Assembly: GCF_006337165.1 (NCBI RefSeq)
Contig: NZ_CP040896.1
Coordinates: 3,286,001 to 3,350,000, forward strand
Direction of reading: 5' to 3'
From: Hymenobacter jejuensis
GTDB lineage: Bacteria; Bacteroidota; Bacteroidia; Cytophagales; Hymenobacteraceae
Length of the DNA stretch: 64,000 nt
Shown here piece by piece: positions 1 to 8,588 of the stretch. The position numbers and the translations under genes were made by a program. The notes under the pieces were generated by a model. That model did not search any database. It was not told the DNA's origin and saw only the letters and a list, made by a program, of their open reading frames with translations. Within the stretch, counting starts at the first letter, position 1, and each line of letters opens with the position of its first letter.

Positions 1-291
1 TCAGCTTTGCCGGTCGTGCCCACTCATTTGCTGGTCGATGGCAACCGGTTTAAGCCGTACGCGGGCATCGAGCATACGTGCATGATTGGCGGCGATGGCC
101 GTTTCCGCCACATTGCTGCGGCCTCCGTGTTGGCCAAAACCTTCCGCGACGAACGCATGCGGGAGCTAGCCGCCGAGTATCCGCAGTACCATTGGGAGCA
201 GAACGCCGGCTACCCGACGGTGCAGCACCGCGACGCTATCCGTAAGCACGGCCCCACAGAACATCACCGGATGGGTTTTCGGCTGCTGTAG
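1..291 (+). CDS. rnhB: Ribonuclease HII, C-terminal part (5' end outside window)
   Basis: The reading frame is open from the first base and ends at a TAG. The 96 visible residues match the C-terminal half of RNase HII, which cuts the RNA strand of RNA-DNA hybrids and starts removal of misincorporated ribonucleotides. Visible family features are the LVDGNRF stretch, the AAASVLAK segment and the following RDERM, whose aspartate is one of the metal-binding acidic residues. The ending GPTEHHRMGF is also typical. The N-terminal catalytic D and E residues lie outside the window. The next gene is convergent, so this is the end of a rightward unit. Confidence 0.93.
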   Translation, partial: SALPVVPTHLLVDGNRFKPYAGIEHTCMIGGDGRFRHIAAASVLAKTFRDERMRELAAEYPQYHWEQNAGYPTVQHRDAIRKHGPTEHHRMGFRLL

Positions 292-333
292 ATTAACTAT
301 TTGATTATGAAATAGTTGCATTCAAGATGGCAG

Positions 334-777
334 CTAATTCTTCAGTTGCAGCAAGTCCAGGAAAAGGCTAAACCCATCGACTGTAGTAGCGCCTTCGCCA
401 AACTTGTCGAAGCTAAGCGGCTTGATGATGTAGCCGCTCACAGCCAATTCCTGCGCTTTCATGCGCTCGGTTTCGAGGTCGGAGGTGGTCATGATAAATA
501 CATTCAGGCCCACAAACTCGGGGTCGGAGCGCAGGGTTTCGAGCAGCTCAAGCCCGTTCATGCGGGGCATGTTGATGTCCAGCATGACCACGCTGGGCTT
601 GGTGATTTTGTCCTGGCCCGCTTCGCCACGCAGCAAATTGAGGGCGTCGCGGCCGTTGCGGGCGATGTGCAGCGGTACGGCGATGTCATGCTTGCGCAAC
701 TCACGCTGCACGTTCATAATGTCCATTTGGTCGTCTTCGACGAGCAAAATGCTGGGTTGAGAAACGTCGGTTGCCAT
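334..777 (-). CDS. Single-domain response regulator (Rcp1-like receiver)
   Basis: A 147-residue stand-alone receiver domain with no output domain. The acidic pair D15-D16, phospho-acceptor D67 (in VVMLDINMPRMNG), T97/T98 and K119 (in IIKP) are all in place, so it should be phosphorylatable. The long insert before D67 resembles the Rcp1 type of receiver that partners bacteriophytochrome-like kinases. It is the last gene of a leftward run: CZB protein, histidine kinase, receiver. It starts 67 bases after the kinase stop, so the kinase at 845-2377 is the likely partner. With no DNA-binding domain, it probably acts by protein contact or as a phosphate relay. Confidence 0.9.
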   Translation of the reverse strand: MATDVSQPSILLVEDDQMDIMNVQRELRKHDIAVPLHIARNGRDALNLLRGEAGQDKITKPSVVMLDINMPRMNGLELLETLRSDPEFVGLNVFIMTTSDLETERMKAQELAVSGYIIKPLSFDKFGEGATTVDGFSLFLDLLQLKN

Positions 778-844
778 GAGTGAAAGGAAAAACGAAGGCG
801 GCCGGAATAGGATACGCTTTTGGCCTATACGGCTTTTGGCCGGG

Positions 845-2377
845 TTAGGCTGCGGACAACGGCTGTTGGGGCCGCAGATCTAGGGCGCCGCCGTGTTCTT
901 TAGCCCAAGTAAAGGTGAAGGTGGCGCCCTGGCCTTCCGCCGATTCAACCCGAATGGTGCCCCCGTGCTGCTCCACAATCTTCTTGACGATGGTCAGTCC
1001 GATGCCCGTGCTTTCGAATGTATCGCGCTCCGTCAGGGTCTGAAAAATGACAAAAATGCGGTCGTGGTACTCAGGCGCAATGCCAGGGCCGTTATCCGAA
1101 ACCGAGAAAACATACTGCTGCCGATCCTCCCGGCATTTGATGCGCACCACGCCGGTTTCGGGGCGCTCGTGGTACTTGATGGCGTTGCTGATAAGGTTGG
1201 TGAACACCTGCTGAAGCTGCACGCGCGTGGTCGAAAGCGTGGGCAGGTAGGAGGGAAGCATTATTTGAAAGCCCTCGGGCGGCGCCAGCGAATCGATGAT
1301 TTCGTGCAGCAATTCCCGCACATTTACCCGCTCCGCAACCTGCGTAACGCGCCCCACGCGAGCCAGCTCCAGAATTCCGCTGATCAGGTGCTCCATCCGC
1401 TGCACGCGCACGCGCATCAGCTTCAAAAACTCCTGAATCGCTTCCGGCACGTCGCTGCCCATGTCTTCTTCAATCCAGCGCGAAGCACTCTCAATGCCGC
1501 GCAGCGGTGCTTTTAAGTCGTGCGATACGACGTAGGCAAACTGGTCCAGTTCCTTATTGCGCTGCTCCAATTGGTTGATGGTGCGTCCGATGGTGCGCGA
1601 CATCGTGTTCAGCGACAGCGTTAGGGCACTGAGCTCGTCTTCTTCCGAATCGTGCATGCGGGTAGTGTACTCGCCATCGGCAATGCGCGTGGCCAGTGCC
1701 ACCATGGTGTCGATGCGCCGGGAAATAAGCCGGACAATATAGATAGCCCACGTTAATCCTAATACTGTGGTAATCAAGGTTATAACAATTGAGATATAAC
1801 GAGTTTGCTGAATGCTGGACGCCAGCTTTGCGCGCTGTTTGTCGCGTGAGGTCAGCTCTTCGCGGTCGAAAGCATTAAAAAGCACCCGAATCTGATCGAT
1901 AAGGCGTTTGCCGGTCAGGTCTTCTGCTAGGTTGCGGTGCTCCAGGCCGTCCATGGCGATCTGGTTTTTGTCGCGAAACCGCGCCTCCCGTTTTTCGCTG
2001 ATGAGCAGGTGAGAGTACGCCGTCCATTGCTGGTACAGGTGCTGCGCCCGCATGATGCGCGCGTACTGCGGATCTTCTTTGTCGAGCAGGCTGCGCAGGT
2101 GGTTGAAGCTGGTCAGCAGGGTGCGTTCGCCCTCGTAATAAGGCACCAGCACCGCTTCGTTGCCGATCAGCAGATAGCCCCGAAAGCCCGATTCCATATC
2201 GACGATGCTGCGTAGGAGCGTAGTGGCTTCCGCCGTCACGTTCTGCGACTGCGCCACCCGCTGCGAGTTGCGCAGCACCTGCCGCGAAAGCTGGTAGTTG
2301 ATGGCCACAACAGCCGTAAACAGCACCGAAATGGCCAAAAAGCCAGCAAAAAGTTTGGTAGAAAGCTTGAGCTTCAT
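845..2377 (-). CDS. Membrane sensor histidine kinase (CHASE3-HAMP-HisKA-HATPase)
   Basis: A 510-residue sensor kinase. An N-terminal membrane helix (about 8-28) is followed by a periplasmic CHASE3-type segment containing ESGFRGYLL (62-70). A second helix (about 194-216) leads to HAMP (217-270). The phospho-acceptor is H286 in FAYVVSHDLKAPLRG. The ATP-binding domain shows the N box near N398, G1 DNGPGIAP (428-435) and G2 GIGLTI (458-463). All catalytic boxes are intact. The signal is not known from sequence, as CHASE3 ligands are generally undefined. It lies 35 bases after the CZB gene and 67 bases before the receiver gene, which suggests one transcript and one pathway. Confidence 0.93.
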   Translation of the reverse strand: MKLKLSTKLFAGFLAISVLFTAVVAINYQLSRQVLRNSQRVAQSQNVTAEATTLLRSIVDMESGFRGYLLIGNEAVLVPYYEGERTLLTSFNHLRSLLDKEDPQYARIMRAQHLYQQWTAYSHLLISEKREARFRDKNQIAMDGLEHRNLAEDLTGKRLIDQIRVLFNAFDREELTSRDKQRAKLASSIQQTRYISIVITLITTVLGLTWAIYIVRLISRRIDTMVALATRIADGEYTTRMHDSEEDELSALTLSLNTMSRTIGRTINQLEQRNKELDQFAYVVSHDLKAPLRGIESASRWIEEDMGSDVPEAIQEFLKLMRVRVQRMEHLISGILELARVGRVTQVAERVNVRELLHEIIDSLAPPEGFQIMLPSYLPTLSTTRVQLQQVFTNLISNAIKYHERPETGVVRIKCREDRQQYVFSVSDNGPGIAPEYHDRIFVIFQTLTERDTFESTGIGLTIVKKIVEQHGGTIRVESAEGQGATFTFTWAKEHGGALDLRPQQPLSAA

Positions 2378-2412
2378 GCAGCAACTACAACGGCGCGGCG
2401 CAACAAGGGTTA

Positions 2413-2775
2413 CTACGCCTGCGCGAGTTTTTGCTGCATCAGGCGCAACAAATCCGTCAGTTGGTCAGCCAGTGCATCTACTTCCAGCAAGCCATCAATG
2501 GCCTGCTCGGTTTGGCCTTGTAAGCGCAGATCCATGAGGCGGTTGGCCACGCGATGAATTTCACGGTGCACCCGATCGAGCTGGCGGCTTTCCGGCAAAT
2601 GACCGTATTTTATAAGTGCCTCATTATGAATCCATTGTCCGAAAGCGCAAATCTCCGGGTTGCGGATGGGCTCCTCGTCAATGTCAGTGCCGTAGAGGAA
2701 GGAGCGCAGCTTCGATTTGAACAGCAGATGCTTTACCGATACTGTGCGAAATTCTTGTTGTAACTCTTCGTTCAT
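2413..2775 (-). CDS. CZB (chemoreceptor zinc-binding) domain protein
   Basis: A 120-residue soluble helical protein. The pattern H16, C43 (in ICAFGQW), H70 and H74 matches the three-His, one-Cys zinc site of the CZB domain known from chemoreceptors and diguanylate cyclases such as E. coli DgcZ. In that family, zinc binding or cysteine oxidation alters the partner's activity. Here the domain stands alone, directly upstream of a CHASE3 kinase and a receiver, and is probably co-transcribed with them. A role as a zinc or oxidant sensor feeding that kinase is inference. No membrane segment or enzymatic domain is present. Confidence 0.85.
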   Translation of the reverse strand: MNEELQQEFRTVSVKHLLFKSKLRSFLYGTDIDEEPIRNPEICAFGQWIHNEALIKYGHLPESRQLDRVHREIHRVANRLMDLRLQGQTEQAIDGLLEVDALADQLTDLLRLMQQKLAQA

Positions 2776-2937
2776 AGTAGCTACGAAGCTATACGGAGCA
2801 ACCGGCGAAACGATCCGGCAAAAGATCTAGTCCACGGGAAGCAATGCTTATTCGTAAAAAGGGTGGCGTCGCACACCCGGTTTTATTGGCTAATTTCGCC
2901 CTTCTTGAATGGCCAGTCACAAACCGACACCTAGGCG

Positions 2938-2945
2938 CAAAGGTA
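2938..2945 (-). promoter_or_regulatory. Candidate -7 element (TACCTTTG) upstream of the CZB-kinase-receiver operon
   Basis: On the minus strand this reads TACCTTTG, matching the Bacteroidota -7 consensus TAnnTTTG. It is 163 bases upstream of the CZB start, and no clear TTTG -33 partner is seen. It could drive the leftward three-gene unit with a long leader. Confidence 0.35.
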
Positions 2946-3000
2946 GAGATCTACTGCCCGGCGGCCGGCCATAATTTCTCACCAACCCTTAGTCCCACCC

Positions 3001-4101
3001 ATGGCCGAAGAACTCAAAACTGTTACCCTCAACGATTTGCACCAGCAATTGGGCGCCAAAATGGTGCCGTTTGCGGGGTATAACATGCCCGTGCGGTATT
3101 CCTCCGACCTCGACGAGCACCACACGGTGCGCCGGGCGGTAGGCATTTTTGACGTGTCGCACATGGGCGAGTTTCGGGTGCGCGGCCCGCAGGCGCTGGA
3201 CCTGATTCAGCGCGTGACCAGCAACGACGCCAGCAAGCTCACCGACGGCAAGGCCCAGTATTCGTGTCTGCCCAACAACGATGGCGGCATCGTTGACGAC
3301 TTGTTGGTGTACCGACTGGCCGAAAACGATTACCTGCTGGTCGTCAACGCCTCGAACATTGAAAAGGACTGGAACTGGATCAGCCAGCACAACACGCAAA
3401 GTGCCGAAATGGAAAACATTTCAGACCAGATCAGCCTGTTTGCGGTGCAAGGCCCGAAAGCAATTGACGCCCTTCAAAGCCTCACCGACGTTGACCTGAA
3501 GAGCATTCCGTATTACTCCTTCGTGCAAGGCACTTTTGCCGGCGCCGAAGACGTAATCATTTCAGCTACAGGCTATACTGGTGCCGGTGGCTTTGAGCTG
3601 TACGTGCCCAACAAATCGGCGCGCGAGGTGTGGGATAAAGTAATGCTGGCTGGTAAAGAGTTCGGTATCAAGCCGATAGGCTTGGGAGCCCGCGACACCT
3701 TGCGTCTGGAAATGGGGTATTGCCTCTACGGCAACGACATCGACGATAGTACGTCGCCGCTGGAAGGCGGCTTGGGCTGGATCACGAAGTTTACCAAAGA
3801 ATTTACCAATTCGGCCGCCATCAAGCAGCAGAAGGAGCAAGGTGTCAGCCGCAAACTCGTTGGTTTTCTGATGGACTCCGGCGGCATTCCACGCAGCCAT
3901 TATCCGTTGGTCAACGAGGCCGGCGAGCCGATTGGCGAGGTAACTTCCGGCACCCAATCGCCTTCCCTGAGCAAAGGCGTAGGCTTGGGCTATGTAAAAA
4001 CCGAGTACAGCCAACCCGGTAGCCAGATTTTTGTGCAGGTACGCGGCAAAAACCTGCCTGCCACTGTCACCAAGCTGCCTTTTGTAAAAGGCACGGAATA
4101 A
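3001..4101 (+). CDS. gcvT: Aminomethyltransferase, glycine cleavage system T protein
   Basis: A 366-residue T protein of the glycine cleavage system. It transfers the aminomethyl carbon from the H-protein lipoyl arm to tetrahydrofolate and releases ammonia. Family landmarks are FAGYNMPV near the N terminus, [19 protein letters not shown] (containing the catalytic aspartate), [13 protein letters not shown] and [11 protein letters not shown]. Length is normal for the family. The gene stands alone: gcvH and gcvP are not in the window. A TAATTTCG motif at 2891-2898, close to the -7 consensus, is a possible promoter about 100 bases upstream. I saw no glycine riboswitch in the leader. Confidence 0.96.
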   Translation: MAEELKTVTLNDLHQQLGAKMVPFAGYNMPVRYSSDLDEHHTVRRAVGIFDVSHMGEFRVRGPQALDLIQRVTSNDASKLTDGKAQYSCLPNNDGGIVDDLLVYRLAENDYLLVVNASNIEKDWNWISQHNTQSAEMENISDQISLFAVQGPKAIDALQSLTDVDLKSIPYYSFVQGTFAGAEDVIISATGYTGAGGFELYVPNKSAREVWDKVMLAGKEFGIKPIGLGARDTLRLEMGYCLYGNDIDDSTSPLEGGLGWITKFTKEFTNSAAIKQQKEQGVSRKLVGFLMDSGGIPRSHYPLVNEAGEPIGEVTSGTQSPSLSKGVGLGYVKTEYSQPGSQIFVQVRGKNLPATVTKLPFVKGTE

Positions 4102-4133
4102 CCAAAATCATAAGGGTGCAGCTGTTGCACCAA

Positions 4134-4222
4134 GTCCGTCATCCGGAGCGTGAGCGAAGGACTTCTATACACGTAGTATTCACTGCAATAGAGGTCTTTG
4201 GCTCACGCTCCGGATGACGGAC
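4134..4222. repeat. Palindromic intergenic element with 35-bp arms (REP/MITE-like)
   Basis: The left arm 4134-4168 and right arm 4188-4222 are inverted copies matching at 32 of 35 positions, separated by a 19-base loop. The outer ends are GTCCGTCATCCGGAGCG and its complement. It lies between gcvT and the comB-like gene and would form a long hairpin in RNA of either strand. From memory, similar GTCATCC-GAGCG-AAGG palindromes are abundant in Hymenobacter genomes; copy number cannot be judged from one window. An upstream start of the next gene would fall inside the right arm, which argues for the internal ATG. Confidence 0.8.
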
Positions 4223-4254
4223 ATTTTTATAGACTCATCTACTTGATACCCCAG

Positions 4255-4977
4255 ATGCCTTCTCTTGATATTTGCTTCACGCCGGAGCTATTGCCGCTCT
4301 ATGACTTGCGCGGTCGCGTAGCGGTAGTCGTTGATATTCTGCGCGCTACCTCTTCTATGGTTACGGCGTTTGCGGCGGGCGTGACGCACATTGTGCCGGT
4401 CAGTGAGCTGGACGATTGCCGGCGCCTCGGCTTGGAGCAAGGCCACCTCACCGCTGCGGAGCGTGACGGCCGGCAGGCAGAAGGCTTTGATTTGGGCAAC
4501 TCGCCCTTTGGCTATCTAGACGGCGTGGTGGCAGTACGAGGGCGCGCCGTGGCCATTACCACCACCAACGGCACCACGGCCATTCACCGCTCACTCAGTG
4601 CTGATGCAGTCATTCTGGGCGCTTTTCTGAATCTGGAAGCCGTTGCGGCGTTTTTGCGGCGCACCGGAAAAGATGCTGTGGTCGTGTGCGCGGGCTGGAA
4701 GGGGAAATTTAACCTGGAGGATACCGTTTTTGGCGGTGCCCTGGCCGAATTGCTGCAAGCCGACTTCGACGTGACAAGCAGCGACGCGACGCTGGCGGCG
4801 CACCACCTCTGGCAACAAGCAAAGCCCGATCTAGCGGGGTATCTACTCCAGTCGTCCCACGTCCGCCGCCTCAACAGTCTGGAAGCCAATCAGGACATGG
4901 AATTTTGCGTCCAGCTGAACGAATACAACCTTGTCCCGATCTGGCATGATGGGCGCTTGGTGGTGGCCGAAAAATAA
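4255..4977 (+). CDS. comB: 2-phosphosulfolactate phosphatase family protein (ComB-like)
   Basis: About 240 residues from the ATG at 4255 (MPSLDICFTPELL). The frame extends further upstream, but only into the palindromic element, so this start is preferred. ComB hydrolyses 2-phosphosulfolactate in archaeal coenzyme M synthesis. Family features seen are VVDILRATSSM, EGFDLGNSPFGY, TTTNGTTA and VVVCAGWKGKFNLED. Bacteria carrying this family usually lack coenzyme M, so the real substrate here is unknown. No comA (phosphosulfolactate synthase) or sulfolactate dehydrogenase lies nearby. The family call is firm; the function is inferred only by homology. Confidence 0.85.
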   Translation: MPSLDICFTPELLPLYDLRGRVAVVVDILRATSSMVTAFAAGVTHIVPVSELDDCRRLGLEQGHLTAAERDGRQAEGFDLGNSPFGYLDGVVAVRGRAVAITTTNGTTAIHRSLSADAVILGAFLNLEAVAAFLRRTGKDAVVVCAGWKGKFNLEDTVFGGALAELLQADFDVTSSDATLAAHHLWQQAKPDLAGYLLQSSHVRRLNSLEANQDMEFCVQLNEYNLVPIWHDGRLVVAEK

Positions 4978-5003
4978 GTGCTTCGGCTCAACAAGAGGCT
5001 ATT

Positions 5004-5342
5004 TTAGCCTTCCGAGCTTTTGAGCTTGTCGTTGTTGCGGTGGCGGTCGGCGTCGCGGATGGTTTTCTTGGCCAGATTGCGTTCGAGCGCCTCCGTCAGA
5101 TCCACTCCGGTTTGGTTGGCCAGGCAAATCACCACGAACAGCACGTCGGCCAACTCATCACCTAGAACCCGATCGCGGTCAGAGGCCTTAAACGACTGCT
5201 CGCCGTACTGCCGGGAAATGATGCGCGCCACTTCGCCCACTTCTTCCGTGAGAATAGCCATGTTGGTAAGCTCGTTGAAATAACGAACTCCGGTGGTCGT
5301 AATCCACTGATCGACAGTCTGTTGAGCTTCTTGGATGGTCAT
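5004..5342 (-). CDS. MazG-like nucleotide pyrophosphohydrolase
   Basis: A 112-residue all-alpha NTP pyrophosphohydrolase from the ATG at 5342 (MTIQEAQQ). A longer frame begins at a TTG overlapping the dtd stop and is less likely. The metal-binding acidic pattern is visible as EEVGEVAR and, about 30 residues later, DELADVLF. Enzymes of this group hydrolyse nucleoside triphosphates to monophosphates plus pyrophosphate and often clean the nucleotide pool. The exact substrate is unknown. It follows dtd by 50 bases on the same strand, so the two quality-control enzymes are probably co-transcribed. Confidence 0.87.
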   Translation of the reverse strand: MTIQEAQQTVDQWITTTGVRYFNELTNMAILTEEVGEVARIISRQYGEQSFKASDRDRVLGDELADVLFVVICLANQTGVDLTEALERNLAKKTIRDADRHRNNDKLKSSEG

Positions 5343-5392
5343 AAAACCTGTATTGCTAAATACTTGATTATCAATATGTTGTATGCTAAATC

Positions 5393-5842
5393 TCAAGCTG
5401 ATGGCGAGTCCAGTACAATGGTCACGGGCCCGTCGTTGAGCAAGCTCACCTTCATGTCGGCACCAAACTCGCCGGTCGGTACTGGCTGACCCAGCAAGGT
5501 TTCCAGCATCTGCACAAACTGCTGATAGAGCGGAATGGCCACCGGCGGCGGCGCAGCCCCGATGTAGCTGGGGCGGTTGCCCTTGCGGGCGTCGGCCAGC
5601 AGCGTGAACTGGCTGACTACCAGCACCTGGCCGCCCACATCCTGCACGCTGCAGTTCATTTTGCCTTCCGCATCCCCGAAGATGCGGAGCTGCACCAGCT
5701 TGCGGGCAATCCAGTCGAGGGAGCGGGTGTCGTCGTCGGGAGAAAAGCCGGCCAGAACTAGCAGCCCCGGCCCAATATGGCCCGTGATGCGGCCTTCAAC
5801 GGTGACACTTGCTTCGCTGACGCGTTGAATAACGACTCGCAT
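5393..5842 (-). CDS. dtd: D-aminoacyl-tRNA deacylase
   Basis: A 149-residue DTD protein. It removes D-amino acids (and glycine from tRNA-Ala) from mischarged tRNAs in the cytoplasm. The two signature motifs are present: SQFTLLAD with the catalytic threonine, and NDGPVT near the C terminus carrying the Gly-cisPro motif. Length and N terminus (MRVVIQRV) are typical. It is divergent from the membrane protein beginning at 5887 and upstream of the MazG-like gene. Confidence 0.96.
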   Translation of the reverse strand: MRVVIQRVSEASVTVEGRITGHIGPGLLVLAGFSPDDDTRSLDWIARKLVQLRIFGDAEGKMNCSVQDVGGQVLVVSQFTLLADARKGNRPSYIGAAPPPVAIPLYQQFVQMLETLLGQPVPTGEFGADMKVSLLNDGPVTIVLDSPSA

Positions 5843-5886
5843 ACAGGATATTTGGAGGGAAGAAGCACACGTCGGCTCTGCAACGC

Positions 5887-7440
5887 GTGAGTGAGACAGC
5901 TCTTTTTATACTTCGCAACGCCTTACAAGCGGGCAAAATAGCAATGCAGGCCACGGGAAACGACAAACTAACAACAAACTCCTTGTTCTGGCTCTGGACG
6001 GCGCTGCTCCTGGTCATGGTCGTGCGCCTGTACAAGTTGCCGCAGGCATCGTTGCCCGACTACGATTCGGTGCGTAACTGGCAGATTGTCCATGAGATAG
6101 CGCAAGGCCGGCTCCAGAACTTGTTTCACCACGCCAGCCCCGGATTTTTCATCGTGTTTGCGCCGGTGGCGGCTCTGCACCCCGATTTTCATTGGTTCCA
6201 GTACCTCAACGTGATGATTTCGGTGCTGGCAGTTGGCTGGCTGGTAGCATTTATCGGGCGCGAACTGGACTTGCAAGGACCCGATTTGGCCCTGATGGCG
6301 CTGCTTGTGGGCACGGCGGTATTCCCCACTTTTTCATCCCGCGACTTTACAATGGGCTCCCTGAGTCTATTGGTATTTGTAGGCTTGCTGCGTACTTACT
6401 ATCAACGAGTTACAGAGCCTTCGCAAAGTGCGTTGCTCAAAGCCGTCGTCTGGCTGGCACTCGGGTTGTGCGTGAACTATAAATTCCTGCTGACGCTGCC
6501 GATTTTGGCGGTTTTGGAGCTGCTGTGCAACGATAAGCTGCTGTTTCGGCAGAAAAACCTGTGGCGGCTGTTGTTGATCCTGGCCTCGCCTTACCTGGTG
6601 CTGGGTTTGCTGGGCTGGGCCGTTGGGCTACCCATATACCGTTGGCCAGCAACGTATTATGCTGTTCTGTTCCCGTCGGCCATCAACGCAGCGGGGCGTA
6701 CAGGCAATGTGCGGCTGGACCTGCTCTACTACTTCTGGTTCCTAATCGACTTTGAGCTGCCGTTGCTGCTCGGGATTGTGTTTTTCCCGTTGGTGTTCGG
6801 GCGCGAGATCTGGACGGGCCTGCGCCGCCCCAATCTGTTAGTTTACCTGGCCGTGTGGGCGTATTGCCTGTTGGGCGGGATGTCGTTGCTGTTGAAGGCA
6901 CCGCGGGGGCTGCTGTTTGCGTACGGCCTCTTTGCCGTGTTGGCGTATCTGTGTTTGCTGCGTCTTACTCGCACGCGGGTGGTGATCAAACTGGTGGCTG
7001 TCCTGCTAGCTGTGGCGCTTAACCTTTTTCGTATTCAGCGCGAAGTATATGCCTATACACCAAGCAATTACCCAAAAGCGGCGGCTTGGCTGAAGGCACA
7101 TAAAGCCGAAGCACTTGTCAGCACGGTTGGCCAACAGATTGTCCCGTACGTAGCGCCCGACTCTGTAATCGTCATTACGGATGAGCGGCAAGTGGCGCCC
7201 CTGTACAAGCGCGGCTACCGCTACGTGCTGCTCGACGCGTATTGGCGCGTCGCTGGTATCCGGCACTTCCAAGGCCTTCGCAAGCAAAAGCCGGTCGCCG
7301 CTTGGTCGGAGCCCATCTTAACCTCGCCCTTGCTTTTTTTGGAGCACTCCGAGTTCACGGGTTTAGGCTATGAAGAAACCCTCGCCATCCAGCGAGCCGC
7401 CAAGCAGGATTCGCTACAACTGCGGTTGTTACAGTTATAG
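5887..7440 (+). CDS. Polytopic membrane protein, GT-C-fold (family 39-like) glycosyltransferase candidate
   Basis: 517 residues from a GTG at 5887; an ATG at 5944 (MQATGNDKL) is an equally possible start. About ten membrane helices follow, and the C-terminal ~130 residues look soluble. The first outer loop has LPDYDS, an acidic motif at the position where GT-C enzymes bind lipid-linked donor sugars, and HASPGFFIVFAP resembles the helix-2 region of PMT/ArnT-like proteins. This points to transfer of a sugar from a polyprenyl carrier on the outer face of the inner membrane, but donor and acceptor are unknown. It is divergent from dtd and convergent with mltG. Confidence 0.65.
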   Translation: MSETALFILRNALQAGKIAMQATGNDKLTTNSLFWLWTALLLVMVVRLYKLPQASLPDYDSVRNWQIVHEIAQGRLQNLFHHASPGFFIVFAPVAALHPDFHWFQYLNVMISVLAVGWLVAFIGRELDLQGPDLALMALLVGTAVFPTFSSRDFTMGSLSLLVFVGLLRTYYQRVTEPSQSALLKAVVWLALGLCVNYKFLLTLPILAVLELLCNDKLLFRQKNLWRLLLILASPYLVLGLLGWAVGLPIYRWPATYYAVLFPSAINAAGRTGNVRLDLLYYFWFLIDFELPLLLGIVFFPLVFGREIWTGLRRPNLLVYLAVWAYCLLGGMSLLLKAPRGLLFAYGLFAVLAYLCLLRLTRTRVVIKLVAVLLAVALNLFRIQREVYAYTPSNYPKAAAWLKAHKAEALVSTVGQQIVPYVAPDSVIVITDERQVAPLYKRGYRYVLLDAYWRVAGIRHFQGLRKQKPVAAWSEPILTSPLLFLEHSEFTGLGYEETLAIQRAAKQDSLQLRLLQL

Positions 7441-7472
7441 ATTTATAATATATTGATAATCAGTGTTTTATA

Positions 7473-8549
7473 TTATCGTTTGATCTTCAAACTGTCCAGC
7501 ATGTGTTGATATTTCCGCGCATTCTGCTTGTGAATGGCGAAAGTTTCGGCGAAGTCTGAAAAGCCGCTATGGTCGGGGCGGGCGCAGAAGAAAAAGTATT
7601 TGTGCGCCGTTGGCTTAAGCACCGCGTCGAGGCTCTGGCGGTTGGCCGACGTGATGGGCCCCGGCGGTAATCCCTTGTTTTTGTAGGTGTTATAGGGCGA
7701 ATCGACCAGCTTGTCCTTGTTCAGCACACGTTTCACGCCGAAGTTGCCGATGGCCCAAAGCAACGTTGGGTCGGCTTGCAAACGCATGCCCGTGCGCAGC
7801 CGATTGAGGTACACACCCGCGATTAGCGGTTTGTCTTCGGGCTTGGCGGTTTCGCGCTGCACGATGCTGGCCAATACATGCACTTGCGTAGGCGAAAGCC
7901 CCAGCGAGTCGGCGCGTTGGCGCCGTAAAGGCGTCCAAAAGCGCCGGTGCATGGCCGCCGCCGAATCGAGAAACTGCCGCGCCGACGTATTCCAGACTAG
8001 TTTGTAAGCGCCTGGTAGAAAGAGCGTTAATATAGTCGTAGTGTCCAGATGATACCGTTGCTGTAGAAAGGTGTTGTCTTGCAGAAGCTGGCGTAAGCTC
8101 CCCGAATCGGCTTCGAGCTGGCGTGCGATCTGACGAGCCAGTTGGGGCTTGTATTTGAACGCATCCAGCGTAAAATCAACGGTATCCTGCTGACCAGCCA
8201 GAAGTTTACTGACTAAGTCAGAATTGCTCTCTTCGAAGTTCAGCAAATAACGGCCCGGCCGAACGTGCTGCGGGTAATCGCGTTGTTGCGCCAGCCAGAA
8301 AAATGTTTCGGGTTCAAGCAATAAGTCTTGGCGCTCAATGGATTGCATGACGTCATCAAACGAAGCGCCGGTGCGGATGTACAGGTACGCCGGCCCGAAC
8401 GGAGAAGGCGTTACATTGGGTTTCCACAGCACGCGCCACGCCCCATACAGCGCAATCGCGCCCACGAGCAGCACAACCAGCAACAGCGCTTTGATAACAC
8501 GGCGACGCAGGCGAGCAGAAGACGATTTGGGGCGCAAAACTTGAGGCAT
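7473..8549 (-). CDS. mltG: Endolytic transglycosylase MltG
   Basis: A 358-residue YceG-family enzyme that cleaves nascent glycan strands near the membrane and sets peptidoglycan chain length. One N-terminal membrane helix (about 20-40) precedes the LysM-like and catalytic regions. The catalytic glutamate is E233 in ASIVQRET, followed by AGVYLNRL and LQADPTLLWAIG; the ending includes YNTYKNKGLPPGPI. All are diagnostic. The gene is followed on the same strand, upstream, by the regulator at 8589, only 39 bases away; this spacing may be fortuitous. Confidence 0.95.
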   Translation of the reverse strand: MPQVLRPKSSSARLRRRVIKALLLVVLLVGAIALYGAWRVLWKPNVTPSPFGPAYLYIRTGASFDDVMQSIERQDLLLEPETFFWLAQQRDYPQHVRPGRYLLNFEESNSDLVSKLLAGQQDTVDFTLDAFKYKPQLARQIARQLEADSGSLRQLLQDNTFLQQRYHLDTTTILTLFLPGAYKLVWNTSARQFLDSAAAMHRRFWTPLRRQRADSLGLSPTQVHVLASIVQRETAKPEDKPLIAGVYLNRLRTGMRLQADPTLLWAIGNFGVKRVLNKDKLVDSPYNTYKNKGLPPGPITSANRQSLDAVLKPTAHKYFFFCARPDHSGFSDFAETFAIHKQNARKYQHMLDSLKIKR

Positions 8550-8588
8550 TCCCTGAAATTTGAGTCGGCAAAAAAGCGGTTGGCGGCG

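Noticed and set aside
316..783. Rightward open frame of 155 codons
   Set aside because: It is the antisense shadow of the receiver-domain gene, whose catalytic residues are all present on the other strand.
893..1516. Rightward open frame of 207 codons
   Set aside because: Antisense to the conserved kinase core of the CHASE3 histidine kinase; no protein-like features.
2776..3000. Possible glycine riboswitch upstream of gcvT
   Set aside because: I could not find the conserved aptamer cores; only a weak promoter-like motif is visible.
7445..7476. A/T-rich inverted repeat between the GT-C-like gene and mltG
   Set aside because: Only an 8-bp A/T stem with a long loop overlapping the mltG stop; too weak to call a terminator.
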